Origin: Lichenibacterium minor
GTDB lineage: Bacteria > Pseudomonadota > Alphaproteobacteria > Rhizobiales > Beijerinckiaceae
Assembly: GCF_004137685.1 (NCBI RefSeq)
Contig: NZ_QYBB01000004.1
Span: 62,001-126,000, forward strand
Length of the DNA: 64,000 nt
Reading direction: 5' to 3'
Below are positions 17,184 through 27,306 of the stretch, in pieces (the first letter of the stretch is position 1; each line of letters opens with the position of its first letter). Under the pieces are notes generated by a model that saw nothing but the letters and a program-made list of their open reading frames with translations, was not told the DNA's origin and did no database searches. Made by a program: the position numbers and the translations under genes.

Positions 17184-19325
17184 ATGACCGACCTGCCAGC
17201 CTTCGCCTCCGCGGCCCCCGCCCCCGTGCCGATCCCGGCCCGGCCCGTGACGCGCGCCGTCCACAACGTGGCCTTGACCGACGACTTCGGCTGGATCCGT
17301 GCCGACAACTGGCGCGAGGTCCTGCAGGACCCGGCCGCCCTCCCGGGCGAGATCCGCGCGCTGCTCGACCGCGAGAACGCCCATGCGGCGGCCGTGATGG
17401 CCCCCACCGAAGCCCTGCAGGGACGGCTCGCCGAGGAGATGCGGGACCGCATGGAGGAGGAGGAGGCGGAGGTCCCCGTGCCGGACGGCCCCTTCAGCTA
17501 CTATTCCCGCTACCGCGAGGGCGGGCAGCACGAACTGGTGTGCCGCGTGCCGCGGAACGGCGGGGCGGAGCAGGTCATGCTCGACGGCGACGCGCTGGCC
17601 GACGGCGTCGAGTTCTTCGAGTTCGGCGACGCCGCGCCGTCGGACGACCATGCGCTGTTGGCCTGGGGCTACGACGACAAGGGCTCCGAGCTCCACACCA
17701 TCAGGGTCCGTGACCTCGCGACGGGCGAGGACCGTCCGGACGCCGTGTCCCGCACCGAGGGCAGCGCGGTCTGGACCGCGGCCGGCGACGCCTTCTTCTA
17801 CGTGCGGCTCGACGAGGACCACCGCGCCAGTTCCGTGTGGCTGCATCGGCTCGGCACCGACGCCGCGGACGACCGGGAAATCTACGACGAGCCCGACCCG
17901 ACCTGGTTCGTCGAAGTGTCGCGCACGCGCTCGGGCCGCTTCGCCGTGATCTCGATCCACGGCCACGACGCCTCGGAAGCCCGGGTGGTGGAGCGCACCG
18001 AGCCCCTCGTGGCGCCGCGGCTGGTCGCCGAACGGGCGCCCGGCCTGCACTACGAGGTCGACCACCGGGGCGACGACTTCGTCATCCTGACCAACGCCGA
18101 CGGCGCGGTGGACTTCAAGATCGTCACGGCCCCGGTGGAGGATCCCGGCCGGGCGAACTGGCGCGACCTCGTGCCCCACGAGGCGGGGCGGCTCATCGTC
18201 GGGCACGCCGCCTTCGCGCGCCACCTCGTGCGCCTGGAGCGGCGCGACGCCCTGCCCCGGATCGTCGTGCGCGGCTTCGCCGACGGCGCCGAGCGCGCCG
18301 TGTCGTTCCCCGAGGAAGCCTATTCGCTCGGCCTCGGGGAGGTGGCGGAGCAGGACACGGCGGTGATGCGCTTCACCTACTCGTCCATGACCACGCCCGG
18401 CGAAACCTACGACTACGACATGGACAGCGGCGAGCGGGTCCTGCGCAAGCGCCAGGAGGTGCCGTCGGGGCACGAGCCGTCCGACTACGTGACGCGTCGC
18501 ATCCTGGCCCGGGCGGACGACGGGGCCGAGGTGCCGGTGTCGATCCTCCACCACCGCGACACCCCGGTCGACGGCTCGGCGCCGCTGCTGCTCTACGGCT
18601 ACGGCGCCTACGGCCACGCGATCCCGGCGGCGTTCGGCACGAAGCGCCTTTCGCTGGTCGACCGCGGCTTCGTGTACGCGATCGCCCACATCCGCGGCGG
18701 CACCGACAAGGGCTGGGCGTGGTACACAGACGGCAAGCTCGCCAACAAGGCGCACAGCTTCACCGACTTCATCGCGGCGGGACGGGCGCTGGCGGCGGCG
18801 GGCTACACGGCGGAAGGCCGCATCGTGGCCCACGGCGGCAGCGCCGGCGGCCTGCTCATGGGCGCGGTGGCCAACATGGCCCCGGAGCTCTTCGCCGGGA
18901 TCGTCGCCGACGTTCCCTTCGTCGACGTGCTGAACACCATCCTCGACGCCAGCCTGCCGCTGACGCCGCCCGAATGGCTGGAATGGGGCGACCCGATCCG
19001 CGACGTCGACGCGTTCCACACCATCCGGAGCTATTCGCCCTACGACAACGTGGCGGAGCAGCGCTATCCGCCGATGCTGGTGCTCGGCGGCCTGACCGAC
19101 CCGCGCGTCACCTATTGGGAGCCGGCGAAGTGGGTCGCCAAGCTGCGGCAGAAGGCGCTCGGGCCGTCGCTCGTCCTGTTGAAGACCAACATGGGCGCGG
19201 GCCACGGCGGCGCGTCCGGCCGCTACGACCAGCTCGACGAGGTGGCGCTGCAATATGCCTTCGCGTTGGCCTGCGTCGGGCGGGACGGCGTGGAGCCGTT
19301 CGGGGACGACGACGACGGGGAGTGA
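17184..19325 (+). CDS. ptrB: Oligopeptidase B-like S9A serine peptidase
   Basis: A 713-residue prolyl-oligopeptidase-family enzyme, by length and architecture an oligopeptidase B/protease II that cleaves small peptides, usually after basic residues. An N-terminal seven-bladed beta-propeller is followed by the alpha/beta-hydrolase domain with Ser about 553 (HGGSAGG), Asp near 638 (TDPRVTYWEPAKW) and His near 674 (GAGHGG). The ATG at 17184 gives the normal N-terminus; a frame extension to 17019 is unlikely. No signal peptide is seen, consistent with a cytosolic enzyme. Confidence 0.93.
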   Translation: MTDLPAFASAAPAPVPIPARPVTRAVHNVALTDDFGWIRADNWREVLQDPAALPGEIRALLDRENAHAAAVMAPTEALQGRLAEEMRDRMEEEEAEVPVPDGPFSYYSRYREGGQHELVCRVPRNGGAEQVMLDGDALADGVEFFEFGDAAPSDDHALLAWGYDDKGSELHTIRVRDLATGEDRPDAVSRTEGSAVWTAAGDAFFYVRLDEDHRASSVWLHRLGTDAADDREIYDEPDPTWFVEVSRTRSGRFAVISIHGHDASEARVVERTEPLVAPRLVAERAPGLHYEVDHRGDDFVILTNADGAVDFKIVTAPVEDPGRANWRDLVPHEAGRLIVGHAAFARHLVRLERRDALPRIVVRGFADGAERAVSFPEEAYSLGLGEVAEQDTAVMRFTYSSMTTPGETYDYDMDSGERVLRKRQEVPSGHEPSDYVTRRILARADDGAEVPVSILHHRDTPVDGSAPLLLYGYGAYGHAIPAAFGTKRLSLVDRGFVYAIAHIRGGTDKGWAWYTDGKLANKAHSFTDFIAAGRALAAAGYTAEGRIVAHGGSAGGLLMGAVANMAPELFAGIVADVPFVDVLNTILDASLPLTPPEWLEWGDPIRDVDAFHTIRSYSPYDNVAEQRYPPMLVLGGLTDPRVTYWEPAKWVAKLRQKALGPSLVLLKTNMGAGHGGASGRYDQLDEVALQYAFALACVGRDGVEPFGDDDDGE

Positions 19326-19457
19326 GGGCGTCCCGGTGCCGCGGTACGCGGATCCGCCACGTGCCGGCCTTCGCCGATGCCGCACCGCGTGCCGACGGTT
19401 GCCGCGGTGCGCCGCGTCCGGCATGGGATCGCCCGACACGAGGGTCCGGGACAGCAC

Positions 19458-19652
19458 ATGACGGCCAACGACAACAAACCTCCGCGCCGGCCCGGCGAGC
19501 CCAACCGCCGCGGCACCGTCGCGGCCCTGGTCGCCGTGGTGGCGATCGGCTTGGCGCTGTTCTGGGCCCTGTCGGCCATCCGCGCCCACGACGCCGTCCA
19601 GGACTGCATCGATTCCGGCCGGCACGGCTGCGGCGACGCGGAGCCCCGGTGA
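19458..19652 (+). CDS. Small single-span membrane protein of unknown function
   Basis: A 64-residue protein: a polar basic N-terminus (MTANDNKPPRRPGEPNRRG), one transmembrane segment (VAALVAVVAIGLALFWALSA) and a short tail with two cysteines (DCIDSGRHGC). Small proteins with this TANDNK-type start followed by one span occur widely in Hyphomicrobiales and are uncharacterised. It is 132 bp after the oligopeptidase gene and in the same direction. Confidence 0.65.
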   Translation: MTANDNKPPRRPGEPNRRGTVAALVAVVAIGLALFWALSAIRAHDAVQDCIDSGRHGCGDAEPR

Positions 19653-19764
19653 GGCGCCGGGGCCACGCCGTCCCGCTCCCGCCATCATGTCCACAGACGG
19701 TGCCGGCATGCGGCGCCGCCGCGCGCTATGATGCGAGCCCAGGTCGAGGGCGGGAGACGACGAC

Positions 19765-20919
19765 GTGGTGAGATCCGGGCCGAGACGATCCGTGCGGGCC
19801 GCCGTGCTGCTGCTGGCGGCCGCCGCGCTGTCGGGCTGCGTGTCGGCGGTGGCGGGCGTCGGCGGCCTCGGCTCCGACGCGGCGTCGCGCCAGGCCCGCA
19901 ACGTGCAGATCTTCGTCGACTCGACGCGCCCGCTCAAGGCCGACGAGAGTGCCGACGGTTCCGCCCATTTCTCCCTCGCCACCGTCAGCGTGCCGTCGGG
20001 GCACGAGGCGGGCGGCCTCGAGATGGCGAGCTTCGGCGCACCCGACCGGGCGCGCGACTTCGCCATCGTGGGTCGCCGCGCGCTCGACGCGGAAGCGTTC
20101 CGCAACGCCGTCGCCACGCACCTGTCGGGCCGCGTCGGCTCGAACCGCGACGTGCTGGTCTTCGTGCACGGCTTCAACACGGGCTTCGACGAGGCGCGCT
20201 TCCGCTTGGCGCAGATCGTCACGGACGGCGGCTTCAACGGCGTCCCGGTGCTGTTCACCTGGCCGTCGAAGGGGAGCCTGTTCGGCTACGGCTCGGATCG
20301 CGAAGCCGCGACGGCCTCGCGCGACGCGATGGAGCACCTGCTGCTCGACCTCGCGGCCCTGCCGGACGTCGGCAAGGTGCACGTGCTGGCCCATTCCATG
20401 GGGTCGTGGCTCGCCATGGAAGCGCTGCGCGAGGTGGCGATCGCCGGCCACCCGGACCTCGACGGGCACCTGGGCGACATCATCCTGGCGGCGCCCGACA
20501 TCGACCAGGGCGTGTTCCGCCAGCAGGTGGAGCGGCTCGGGCCGGGCGCCCACATCTCCGTCTTCGCCGCCACCAACGACCGCGCCCTGGGCCTGTCGGG
20601 CTTCCTGGCGGAGCGGCCGCGCCTCGGCGCCATTGATTCGACGAGCCCGGACGGGCGGGCGGCGCTCGAAGGTCTCGGGGTCCACGTCATCGACCTCACG
20701 CGCGACAGCGTCGGCCTCATCGGCCATGCCACCTACGCGAGCGTGCCGGAGGTCATCCGCGGCATCGGCGCCGAGATCGGCGCGTCCCGGGCCGGGGACA
20801 GGAACCGCCAGGCGGTGCTGGGCGGCGAGCCCGACGCGCCGCAGTTCGAGAAGCTCCCCGCCCCCGTGGTGGCGACCCCGCTTCCCGCCCCGCAGGCGCC
20901 CGCCATCGCGGTGCCCTGA
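19765..20919 (+). CDS. DUF900-type alpha/beta-hydrolase lipoprotein
   Basis: A 384-residue protein starting at GTG, with GGGAG about 10 nt upstream. It has a signal peptide with lipobox LSGC, predicting lipidation at about Cys28. The hydrolase core shows VFVHGFN (oxyanion region), a WPSKGS segment and the nucleophile elbow AHSMGS with Ser about 211, then an Asp in the AAPDID segment. DUF900 proteins are predicted periplasmic esterases or lipases with no firm substrate. The C-terminal 40 residues are Pro/Ala-rich. The family is confident, the function unknown. Confidence 0.85.
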   Translation: MVRSGPRRSVRAAVLLLAAAALSGCVSAVAGVGGLGSDAASRQARNVQIFVDSTRPLKADESADGSAHFSLATVSVPSGHEAGGLEMASFGAPDRARDFAIVGRRALDAEAFRNAVATHLSGRVGSNRDVLVFVHGFNTGFDEARFRLAQIVTDGGFNGVPVLFTWPSKGSLFGYGSDREAATASRDAMEHLLLDLAALPDVGKVHVLAHSMGSWLAMEALREVAIAGHPDLDGHLGDIILAAPDIDQGVFRQQVERLGPGAHISVFAATNDRALGLSGFLAERPRLGAIDSTSPDGRAALEGLGVHVIDLTRDSVGLIGHATYASVPEVIRGIGAEIGASRAGDRNRQAVLGGEPDAPQFEKLPAPVVATPLPAPQAPAIAVP

Positions 20920-20949
20920 CGGCCCCGAGGACGACCGCGGGGCGCCGGC

Positions 20950-21318
20950 TCACATCACGTGCTGAAGCTCCGGGATGGCCTTGGCGACGTCGTCGACCGG
21001 GCCGTCGCCGACGTGGCGGCGGAGCCCCTCGAACATGGCGCGACCGAGCGACTGCATCGCCCCCATGCCGACGCCTTCCGCCATGAGGCGGTCGGCGAGG
21101 CCCATCAGGCCGGGCGTGGCGGAGCCCCCGCCTTCGGCCTCGTCCTCGGCCGCCGCGGAGGCCGCCGCGCGGGCGCCGGGCACCCGGTCGATGACGGCGG
21201 CGCTGGTGTCGGGCGGCACGTTCTTCTGCACGAAGTCGAGGACGATGCCGATCGCCTTGCGGGCGGTGGCGGGCTCGAGGCCGGCCTCGGTGCTGACGTG
21301 GTCGATGAGGTCCTGCAT
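20950..21318 (-). CDS. Small helical DUF2267-like protein
   Basis: A 122-residue soluble, mostly helical protein: MQDLIDHVSTEAGL, FVQKNVPPDTSAAV, an acidic Gly/Ala-rich linker (about 48-65) and a C-terminal DDVAKAIPEL helix. The first half resembles DUF2267/DUF937-like helical bundles of Hyphomicrobiales; the assignment is by eye and tentative. It is divergent from the HerA-like gene (129 bp between) and convergent with the DUF900 lipoprotein. Confidence 0.6.
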   Translation of the reverse strand: MQDLIDHVSTEAGLEPATARKAIGIVLDFVQKNVPPDTSAAVIDRVPGARAAASAAAEDEAEGGGSATPGLMGLADRLMAEGVGMGAMQSLGRAMFEGLRRHVGDGPVDDVAKAIPELQHVM

Positions 21319-21447
21319 GGGTGGGGCGTCCTCCGCGTGTGTGGCGGGGCAACGCGCCCGCGCGCCGCGGGTTCAGCTCGGGCGGCCGCGTGACACGCCC
21401 CGCGCCGGCGCCCTATAGAGGCCCGGCATCCCCGGAGCCGGCGCGCC

Positions 21448-23106
21448 ATGTCAGATCCCCATCCCGACGAGCCCGGCCGCATCCTGCTCGGCCTCAGCGC
21501 CGGCGCCGGCGGGGCGCCCGGGCACTACGACTACCTCGCCCTCGCCATGGCCAACCGCCACGGGCTGATCACGGGCGCCACGGGCACGGGCAAGACCGTG
21601 ACGCTGCAGACGCTCGCCGAAGGGTTCAGCCGCGCCGGCGTGCCGGTGTTCGCCGCCGACGTGAAGGGCGACCTCGCCGGGCTGGCGATGGCCGGCGCGG
21701 GGCGCAAGGCGGTGGCCGAGCGCGCCCGGCTGATCGGCATCCCCTACGCGCCCGAACCGACGCCGACCGTGTTCTGGGACCTCTACGGGGACCAGGGCTC
21801 GCCCGTCCGCGCCACCGTGGTCGAGATGGGGCCGCTGCTCATGGCGCGCATGCTGGAGCTCAACGACACGCAGGCGGGCGTGCTCAACGTGCTGTTCCGC
21901 GTCGCCGACGAGCGCGGGCTGCTGCTGCTCGACCTCAAGGACCTGCGCGCCGTGCTGGGCTACGTGGCCGACCACGCTTCCGAGCTGACCACGCAATACG
22001 GCAACGTCGCCGCCGCGACCGTCGGCACGATCCAGCGGCAACTGCTCGTGCTGGAGAATCAGGGCGGCGCCAACCTGTTCGGCGAGCCCGCGCTGGACAT
22101 TTCGGACTTCCTGCAGTGCGCGCCGGACGGGCGCGGCCTCGTCAACGTGCTGGCCGCCGACCGGCTGATGCGCTCGCCCCGGCTCTACGCCACGTTCCTG
22201 CTGTGGCTCCTGTCGGAACTGTTCGAGCGCCTGCCCGAGGTCGGCGATCTCGACCGGCCGAAGCTCGTCTTCTTCTTCGACGAGGCGCACCTGCTGTTCG
22301 ACCACGCGCCGAAGCCGCTGATGACCGCGGTCGAGCAGGTGGTCCGGCTGATCCGGTCGAAGGGCGTCGGGATCTACTTCGTCACGCAGAACCCGCTCGA
22401 CGTGCCGGACTCGGTGCTGGGCCAACTCGGCAACCGCGTGCAGCACGCGCTGCGGGCCTTCACGCCGCGCGACGCCCGGGCCGTGAAGGCGGCGGCCGAC
22501 ACCTTCCGCCAGAACCCCGCCTTCGACGCCGCCGCCGCCATCAAGGAACTCGGCGTCGGCGAAGCGCTGGTGTCGACGCTCGGGGCGGACGGCGCCCCCG
22601 GCATGGTCGAGCGCTGCTGGATCGCGCCGCCCGCGTCGCGCGTCGGGCCGCTGACGCCCGAGGAGCGGCGCGCCGCCATCGAGGCCGGGCCGATCTACGG
22701 CAAATACGACACGCCGGTCGACCGCGACTCGGCCTTCGAGGTGCTGGCCCGGCGCGGCGCCAAGGCGGGCGGGGCGCCGGTGCCCCCGGCCGAGCCGCCC
22801 CGCGCGACCCCGACGCCGCCGCCCGCCGCCCCGTCGTTCCTGCCGCAGCGCCAGGGCTCCGCCGCCCCGGACGCGCCCCGTTCGCCCGCCTGGGGGTCGG
22901 CCGCGCCCCAGCCGGAGGCGGCCGGCTTCCTCGACGGCATCGAGGGCGCGCTCGGCGACTGGTGGAACGGCGGCGGGTCGAGCCGCGGCCGCATGACCAA
23001 CGGCCAGCTCGTGGTGCGGTCCGCCATCCAGTCGGCGTCGCGCTCGGTCGGCACCCAGGTGGCGCGCCAGATCATCCGCGGCGTGCTCGGCGGGCTGCAG
23101 CGCTGA
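21448..23106 (+). CDS. HerA/YjgR-family (DUF853) P-loop ATPase
   Basis: A 552-residue ATPase of the HerA-FtsK superfamily, DUF853/YjgR branch. Walker A is GATGTGKT (residues 43-50), Walker B is [13 protein letters not shown] (about 271-283), and an arginine-finger region follows ([18 protein letters not shown]). The C-terminal ~110 residues are Pro/Ala-rich before a final conserved amphipathic segment. Members are hexameric DNA-pumping-like ATPases whose role in bacteria is not established. No NurA-like nuclease is adjacent. Its TGA overlaps the presumed CTG start of the PfkB gene. Confidence 0.9.
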   Translation: MSDPHPDEPGRILLGLSAGAGGAPGHYDYLALAMANRHGLITGATGTGKTVTLQTLAEGFSRAGVPVFAADVKGDLAGLAMAGAGRKAVAERARLIGIPYAPEPTPTVFWDLYGDQGSPVRATVVEMGPLLMARMLELNDTQAGVLNVLFRVADERGLLLLDLKDLRAVLGYVADHASELTTQYGNVAAATVGTIQRQLLVLENQGGANLFGEPALDISDFLQCAPDGRGLVNVLAADRLMRSPRLYATFLLWLLSELFERLPEVGDLDRPKLVFFFDEAHLLFDHAPKPLMTAVEQVVRLIRSKGVGIYFVTQNPLDVPDSVLGQLGNRVQHALRAFTPRDARAVKAAADTFRQNPAFDAAAAIKELGVGEALVSTLGADGAPGMVERCWIAPPASRVGPLTPEERRAAIEAGPIYGKYDTPVDRDSAFEVLARRGAKAGGAPVPPAEPPRATPTPPPAAPSFLPQRQGSAAPDAPRSPAWGSAAPQPEAAGFLDGIEGALGDWWNGGGSSRGRMTNGQLVVRSAIQSASRSVGTQVARQIIRGVLGGLQR

Positions 23107-24092
23107 GCCGGCCCCCGCGCATCGTCTGCGTCGGCGGTGCGACGGTCGACCGGACCTATCGCCTCGGCGCGGCGCTGGTCGGCGGGACGTCGAACCCGGC
23201 CGAAGCCCGCGCCGGCCACGGCGGCGTCGCCCGCAACGTCGCCGCCAACCTCGCCCGCTCCGGCGTCGCCGTCGACCTCGTGTCGCGCGTCGGCGACGAC
23301 GCGGCCGGGCGGGCGCTGCTCGCCGCCCTCGACCGGTCCGGCATCGGCCGCCGCGGCACGGCCGTCGCGCCCGGCGCAGCCACCGCCGAATATGTCGCCG
23401 TGCTGGCGCCGGACGGCGAACTGGCCTTCGGCCTCGCCGCCATGGCGGTGCTGGACGGCCTGACGCCCGGCGCGCTGGCCTCTCACGCCGACCTGCTGTG
23501 CGCCGCCGACTGGGTCTTCGCCGACTGCAACCTGCCCGGCGACGCCCTGTCGGCGCTGGCGCGGCGCGCCTTTCCGGGCGTGCGATACCGCTTCGCCGTC
23601 GATGCCGTGTCGGTGTCGAAGGCGACGCGCCTGCCCGAGCCGCTCGACGGCATCGACCTGCTGTTCCTGAACCGCGACGAGGCGGAAGCCGCGGCGATGC
23701 GGCACGGGCCTGCCGCGGCCTCGCCGGCCGACGCCGCCGCGGCGCTCCTCCGTGCCGGCGCCGGCGCCGTGGTGGTGACGCTCGGCGCCGAAGGCGCGAT
23801 CCTGGCACAGGGGTCCGCCGGAGGCGCACCCTCGGCGCAGGGGTCCGCCGAAGGCGCCTTCGCGGCGAGGGCCGAGCGCATCGTCAGGGTGCCGGCCGTC
23901 CCGGCCCGGGTTGTCGACGTGACGGGCGCCGGCGATGCTCTGGTGGCGGCGACGCTCCGCGCGCTCCTGGACGGCGTCCCGCTGCCCGACGCCCTCGTCC
24001 GGGGTTGCCGCGCCGCCGCCGACGCCGTCGGCCGCGACGGCGCGGTCGGGGCGGAGGGGGCAGGGCCCGACCCCGGGGAGCGGGCTTCATAA
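23103..24092 (+). CDS. PfkB-family sugar/nucleoside kinase with apparent CTG start
   Basis: About 329 residues of a ribokinase-like kinase: N-terminal [11 protein letters not shown], the glycine-rich [16 protein letters not shown] motif, and the C-terminal signature [11 protein letters not shown] with the catalytic Asp near 277. The conserved N-terminus leaves no room for ATG, GTG or TTG: the only upstream initiator-like codon in frame is CTG at 23103, forming CTGA with the HerA-like stop. It resembles pseudouridine kinase and related members, but no psuG glycosidase is adjacent, so the substrate is open. A 10-residue tandem duplication lies near residues 236-252. Confidence 0.85.
   Translation: MSRPPRIVCVGGATVDRTYRLGAALVGGTSNPAEARAGHGGVARNVAANLARSGVAVDLVSRVGDDAAGRALLAALDRSGIGRRGTAVAPGAATAEYVAVLAPDGELAFGLAAMAVLDGLTPGALASHADLLCAADWVFADCNLPGDALSALARRAFPGVRYRFAVDAVSVSKATRLPEPLDGIDLLFLNRDEAEAAAMRHGPAAASPADAAAALLRAGAGAVVVTLGAEGAILAQGSAGGAPSAQGSAEGAFAARAERIVRVPAVPARVVDVTGAGDALVAATLRALLDGVPLPDALVRGCRAAADAVGRDGAVGAEGAGPDPGERAS
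23808..23857 (+). repeat. 30-bp-period tandem duplication inside the PfkB gene
   Basis: CAGGGGTCCGCCGGAGGCGC at 23808-23827 recurs at 23838-23857 with one change (G to A). The encoded peptide is a repeated QGSA-x-GA unit, an in-frame 10-residue duplication placed just before the C-terminal beta strands, likely in a surface loop. Confidence 0.75.
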
Positions 24093-24145
24093 AACCGTGA
24101 CGTGCCGCGGCTACGCGCTGGACGACGCCCAGTGGAGCCACCCCC

Positions 24146-25756
24146 ATGTCGAGCACCGTCCTGCCGCAGACCCCGCCAGCCCGCGAAAGGCCGGTCATCG
24201 ACCATGGGAACGACAAGGCGACCCGCTACGGCGTGCTCGTCATGATGGTGGTGGGCCTCTGCTTCACGGCCTACAGCGTTTGGCGGGACATCGACGTCGC
24301 GGGCGGCTCTTCCGACCCGGTGCTGGTGTACCTGCTGCTCGCCATCGCGCTCGTCATCGCGCTGGGCTTCGAATTCGTGAACGGCTTCCACGACACCGCC
24401 AACGCGGTCGCGACCGTGATCTACACGCATTCGCTCATCCCCAACTACGCGGTCGTCTGGTCGGGCTGCTGGAACTTCCTCGGCGTGCTGACCTCGACGG
24501 GCGCGGTGGCGTTCGGCGTGATCTCGCTGCTGCCGGTGGAGCTGATCCTGCAGGTGTCGTCGCACGCCGGCTTCGCCATGGTGTTCGCGCTGCTGATCGC
24601 CGCCATCCTGTGGAACCTCGGCACGTGGTGGCTCGGCCTGCCGGCCTCCTCGTCGCACACGCTGATCGGCTCCATCATCGGCGTGGGCATCACCAACGCG
24701 CTGCTCAACGGCCGCAGCGGCACGTCGGGCGTCGACTGGGGCCAGGCCACCACCATCGGCAAAGCCCTGCTGCTGTCCCCCATCGTCGGCTTCGTCTTCT
24801 CGGGGGCGCTGCTGCTGGTGCTGAAGTTCCTGGTGAGGAAGCCGGAGCTCTACGCCGAGCCGCAGCCCGGCAAGGCGCCGCCGCTGTGGATCCGCGGGTT
24901 GCTGATCTTCACCTGCACGGGCGTTTCCTTCGCCCACGGCTCCAACGACGGCCAGAAGGGCATGGGCCTCATCATGCTGATCCTGATCGGCACGGTGCCC
25001 ACCACCTACGCGCTGAACCGCGCCGTGCCGAACGACTTCATCCCGCAGTTCGAGCAGAGCTCGGCGGCGGCCTCCAGGATCATCGACTCCAAGGCGGCCG
25101 GCTACGCCATCACGGGCGACCCCCGCCCCGCCGTGACGGCCTTCGTGCGCGACCACAAGCTCGACGACGGCGTGTACCCGTCGCTCGCCGCGCTGATCAC
25201 CACGGTGGCCAACGACGTGAGGGGCTTCGGCACCCTGGCCAACGTCCCGGCGAGCCGGGTCAACAACACGCGCAACGACATGTACCTGACCTCGGAAGCC
25301 CTGCGGAACCTGCCGAAGGTCCAGGACAACCAGCTCTCGCCCGACGAGGTGAAGATGCTGAACACCTACAAGGGCGCGCTCGACACCTCGACCAAGTTCA
25401 TCCCGATCTGGGTCAAGGTGGTGGTGGCGCTGGCGCTCGGCCTCGGCACGATGATCGGCTGGAAGCGCATCGTCGTCACGGTCGGCGAGAAGATCGGCAA
25501 GACGCACCTCAACTACGGCCAGGGCGCCTCGGCCGAACTCGTCGCGATGGGCACCATCATGGCGGCGGACCAGTTCGGCCTGCCGGTCTCGACTACCCAC
25601 GTGCTGTCGTCCGGCATCGCCGGCACCATGGCGGCCAACGGCTCCGGCGTGCAGATGGAAACCATCCGCAACATCGTGATGGCCTGGGTGCTGACGCTGC
25701 CCTGCGCCATCGTGCTGTCGGGCTCGCTCTACTTCGTGTTCAGCCGCATCTTCTGA
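24146..25756 (+). CDS. PiT-family inorganic phosphate transporter
   Basis: A 536-residue polytopic inner-membrane symporter. The duplicated PiT signature is present twice: GFHDTANAVAT near residue 83 and FAHGSNDGQKGMG near residue 262, with a large hydrophilic loop between them and the last helices (about 290-425). PiT proteins move metal-phosphate with protons. The gene follows the PfkB gene by 53 bp and ends before a strong terminator. No phoU-like (DUF47) gene, a common PiT partner, is adjacent. Confidence 0.93.
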   Translation: MSSTVLPQTPPARERPVIDHGNDKATRYGVLVMMVVGLCFTAYSVWRDIDVAGGSSDPVLVYLLLAIALVIALGFEFVNGFHDTANAVATVIYTHSLIPNYAVVWSGCWNFLGVLTSTGAVAFGVISLLPVELILQVSSHAGFAMVFALLIAAILWNLGTWWLGLPASSSHTLIGSIIGVGITNALLNGRSGTSGVDWGQATTIGKALLLSPIVGFVFSGALLLVLKFLVRKPELYAEPQPGKAPPLWIRGLLIFTCTGVSFAHGSNDGQKGMGLIMLILIGTVPTTYALNRAVPNDFIPQFEQSSAAASRIIDSKAAGYAITGDPRPAVTAFVRDHKLDDGVYPSLAALITTVANDVRGFGTLANVPASRVNNTRNDMYLTSEALRNLPKVQDNQLSPDEVKMLNTYKGALDTSTKFIPIWVKVVVALALGLGTMIGWKRIVVTVGEKIGKTHLNYGQGASAELVAMGTIMAADQFGLPVSTTHVLSSGIAGTMAANGSGVQMETIRNIVMAWVLTLPCAIVLSGSLYFVFSRIF

Positions 25757-25808
25757 TCGCTCGGGGTCCGAAGCGCCCCGGCCCGGCGACGGCGGGGCGG
25801 CACCCTCG

Positions 25809-25838
25809 GCCCGGCTCCGTCGCGAGCCGGGCTTTTTT
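25809..25838 (+). terminator. Rho-independent terminator after the phosphate transporter
   Basis: A 9-bp perfect stem GCCCGGCTC/GAGCCGGGC (25809-25817/25824-25832), a 6-nt loop and a T6 run, 53 bp after the transporter stop. This is one of only two textbook terminators in the window. Confidence 0.9.
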
Positions 25839-25905
25839 GCGCCTGTTCGGTGACGGGGCCGGCTGATAAGCCTGACAAAAGCTCACGTTTCGCCGGGGAA
25901 ACTCC

Positions 25906-27279
25906 ATGGCCTCCATCGACGCAGTCCTTCTCGCTCTCGACAACAACCGCCCCGCGGCCCTCGACCGGCTGTTCGAACTCCTGGCGATCCCCTCCATCTC
26001 CACCGACGCCGCCTATGCGCCGCAATGCGAGCGCGCCGCGGACTGGCTCGCGAAGGAGCTGACCGGCCTCGGCTTCGACGCCGCCGTCCATCCCACGGCG
26101 GGGCGGCCCATGGTGCTCGGCCACGCCAAGGCGGCCCACCGCGACGCCCCGCACGTGCTGTTCTACGGCCATTACGACGTGCAGCCGGTCGACCCGCTGG
26201 AGCTGTGGAACACCGATCCCTTCAAGCCCGAGCTGCAGGAGGGCCGGAGGATCGTCGCCCGCGGCGCGTCCGACGACAAGGGCCAGCTCATGACCTTCGT
26301 CGAGGCCTGCCGCGCCTTCCGCGAGACCGGCGGCCTGCCCTGCGAGATCACGGTGCTGTTCGAGGGCGAGGAAGAATCGGGCTCCCCGTCCCTGCCCGCC
26401 TTCGTGGCGGCCAACAGGGATGCGCTGAAGGCCGACCTGGCGCTCGTCTGCGACACCGGCATGTGGGACGCCGAAACGCCGTCGATCACCACCATGCTGC
26501 GCGGCCTCGTGGGCGAGGAGGTCGTCGTCAAGGCCGCCGACCGCGACCTCCATTCGGGCATGTTCGGGGGCGCTGCCGCCAACCCCATCCACGTGCTGGC
26601 GCGCATCCTCGCCGACCTGCACGACGGCGAGGGCCGCGTCGCGCTGGCGGGCTTCTACGACGGCGTCGAGGAACTGCCCGCCGACGTGGCCGAGCAGTGG
26701 CGCGCCCTGCCCTTCGACGAGGCGGAGTTCCTCCACGGCGTCGGCCTGTCGGTGCCGGCCGGCGAGCGGGGCCGCTCCGTCCTGGAGAAGGTGTGGTCCC
26801 GCCCCACGGCGGAGGTCAACGGCATCACCGGCGGCTACGGCGGCCCGGGCTTCAAGACCGTGCTGCCGGCGCAGGCCAGCGCCAAGGTGTCGTTCCGGCT
26901 GGTCGGGCGGCAGGACCCGGCGAAGGTCAGGGCCGCGTTCCAAAGCTTCGTGCGCGAGCGCCTGCCCGCCGACTGCACGGCCGAGTTCCTGCCGCACGGC
27001 GCCAGCCCGGCGCTTCAGCTGCCGTTCTCGTCCGAAGCCCTGACCCGCGCCCGGCGGGCGCTCCATGCGGAATGGGGCAAGGAGCCCGTGATGGCGGGCT
27101 CGGGCGGCTCGATCCCCATCGTGGGCACCTTCAAGCAGGACCTGAAGATGGACGCCATGATGATCGGCTTCGCGCTCGACGACGACCGCGTCCATTCGCC
27201 GAACGAGAAATACGAGCTGACCTCGTTCCACAAGGGCGCCCGCTCCTGGGCCCGCGTGCTCGACGCCCTGGCGAAATAG
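25906..27279 (+). CDS. M20-family zinc dipeptidase
   Basis: A 457-residue cytosolic metallopeptidase of the M20/M25/M40 (CNDP-like) family. Metal-ligand and catalytic motifs in order: GHYDVQP (His89, Asp91), ASDDKG (about 121-126), EGEEESGS (Glu155-157 region), CDTG (Asp183), and the C-terminal VHSPNEKYE with the last His. A lid domain with ADRDLHSGMFGG lies between. The start at 25906 is a clean ATG 67 bp after the terminator, so it has its own promoter. It is convergent with murJ. Confidence 0.92.
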   Translation: MASIDAVLLALDNNRPAALDRLFELLAIPSISTDAAYAPQCERAADWLAKELTGLGFDAAVHPTAGRPMVLGHAKAAHRDAPHVLFYGHYDVQPVDPLELWNTDPFKPELQEGRRIVARGASDDKGQLMTFVEACRAFRETGGLPCEITVLFEGEEESGSPSLPAFVAANRDALKADLALVCDTGMWDAETPSITTMLRGLVGEEVVVKAADRDLHSGMFGGAAANPIHVLARILADLHDGEGRVALAGFYDGVEELPADVAEQWRALPFDEAEFLHGVGLSVPAGERGRSVLEKVWSRPTAEVNGITGGYGGPGFKTVLPAQASAKVSFRLVGRQDPAKVRAAFQSFVRERLPADCTAEFLPHGASPALQLPFSSEALTRARRALHAEWGKEPVMAGSGGSIPIVGTFKQDLKMDAMMIGFALDDDRVHSPNEKYELTSFHKGARSWARVLDALAK

Positions 27280-27306
27280 CCGGGCCGGCCGCGGCGGGCG
27301 ACCGCC

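Noticed and set aside
17052..20258. 1068-codon minus-strand frame opposite the oligopeptidase
   Set aside because: Shadow of the S9 peptidase and DUF900 genes.
23103..24092. Specific naming of the PfkB protein as pseudouridine kinase PsuK
   Set aside because: No psuG partner is adjacent and substrate residues could not be assigned by eye.
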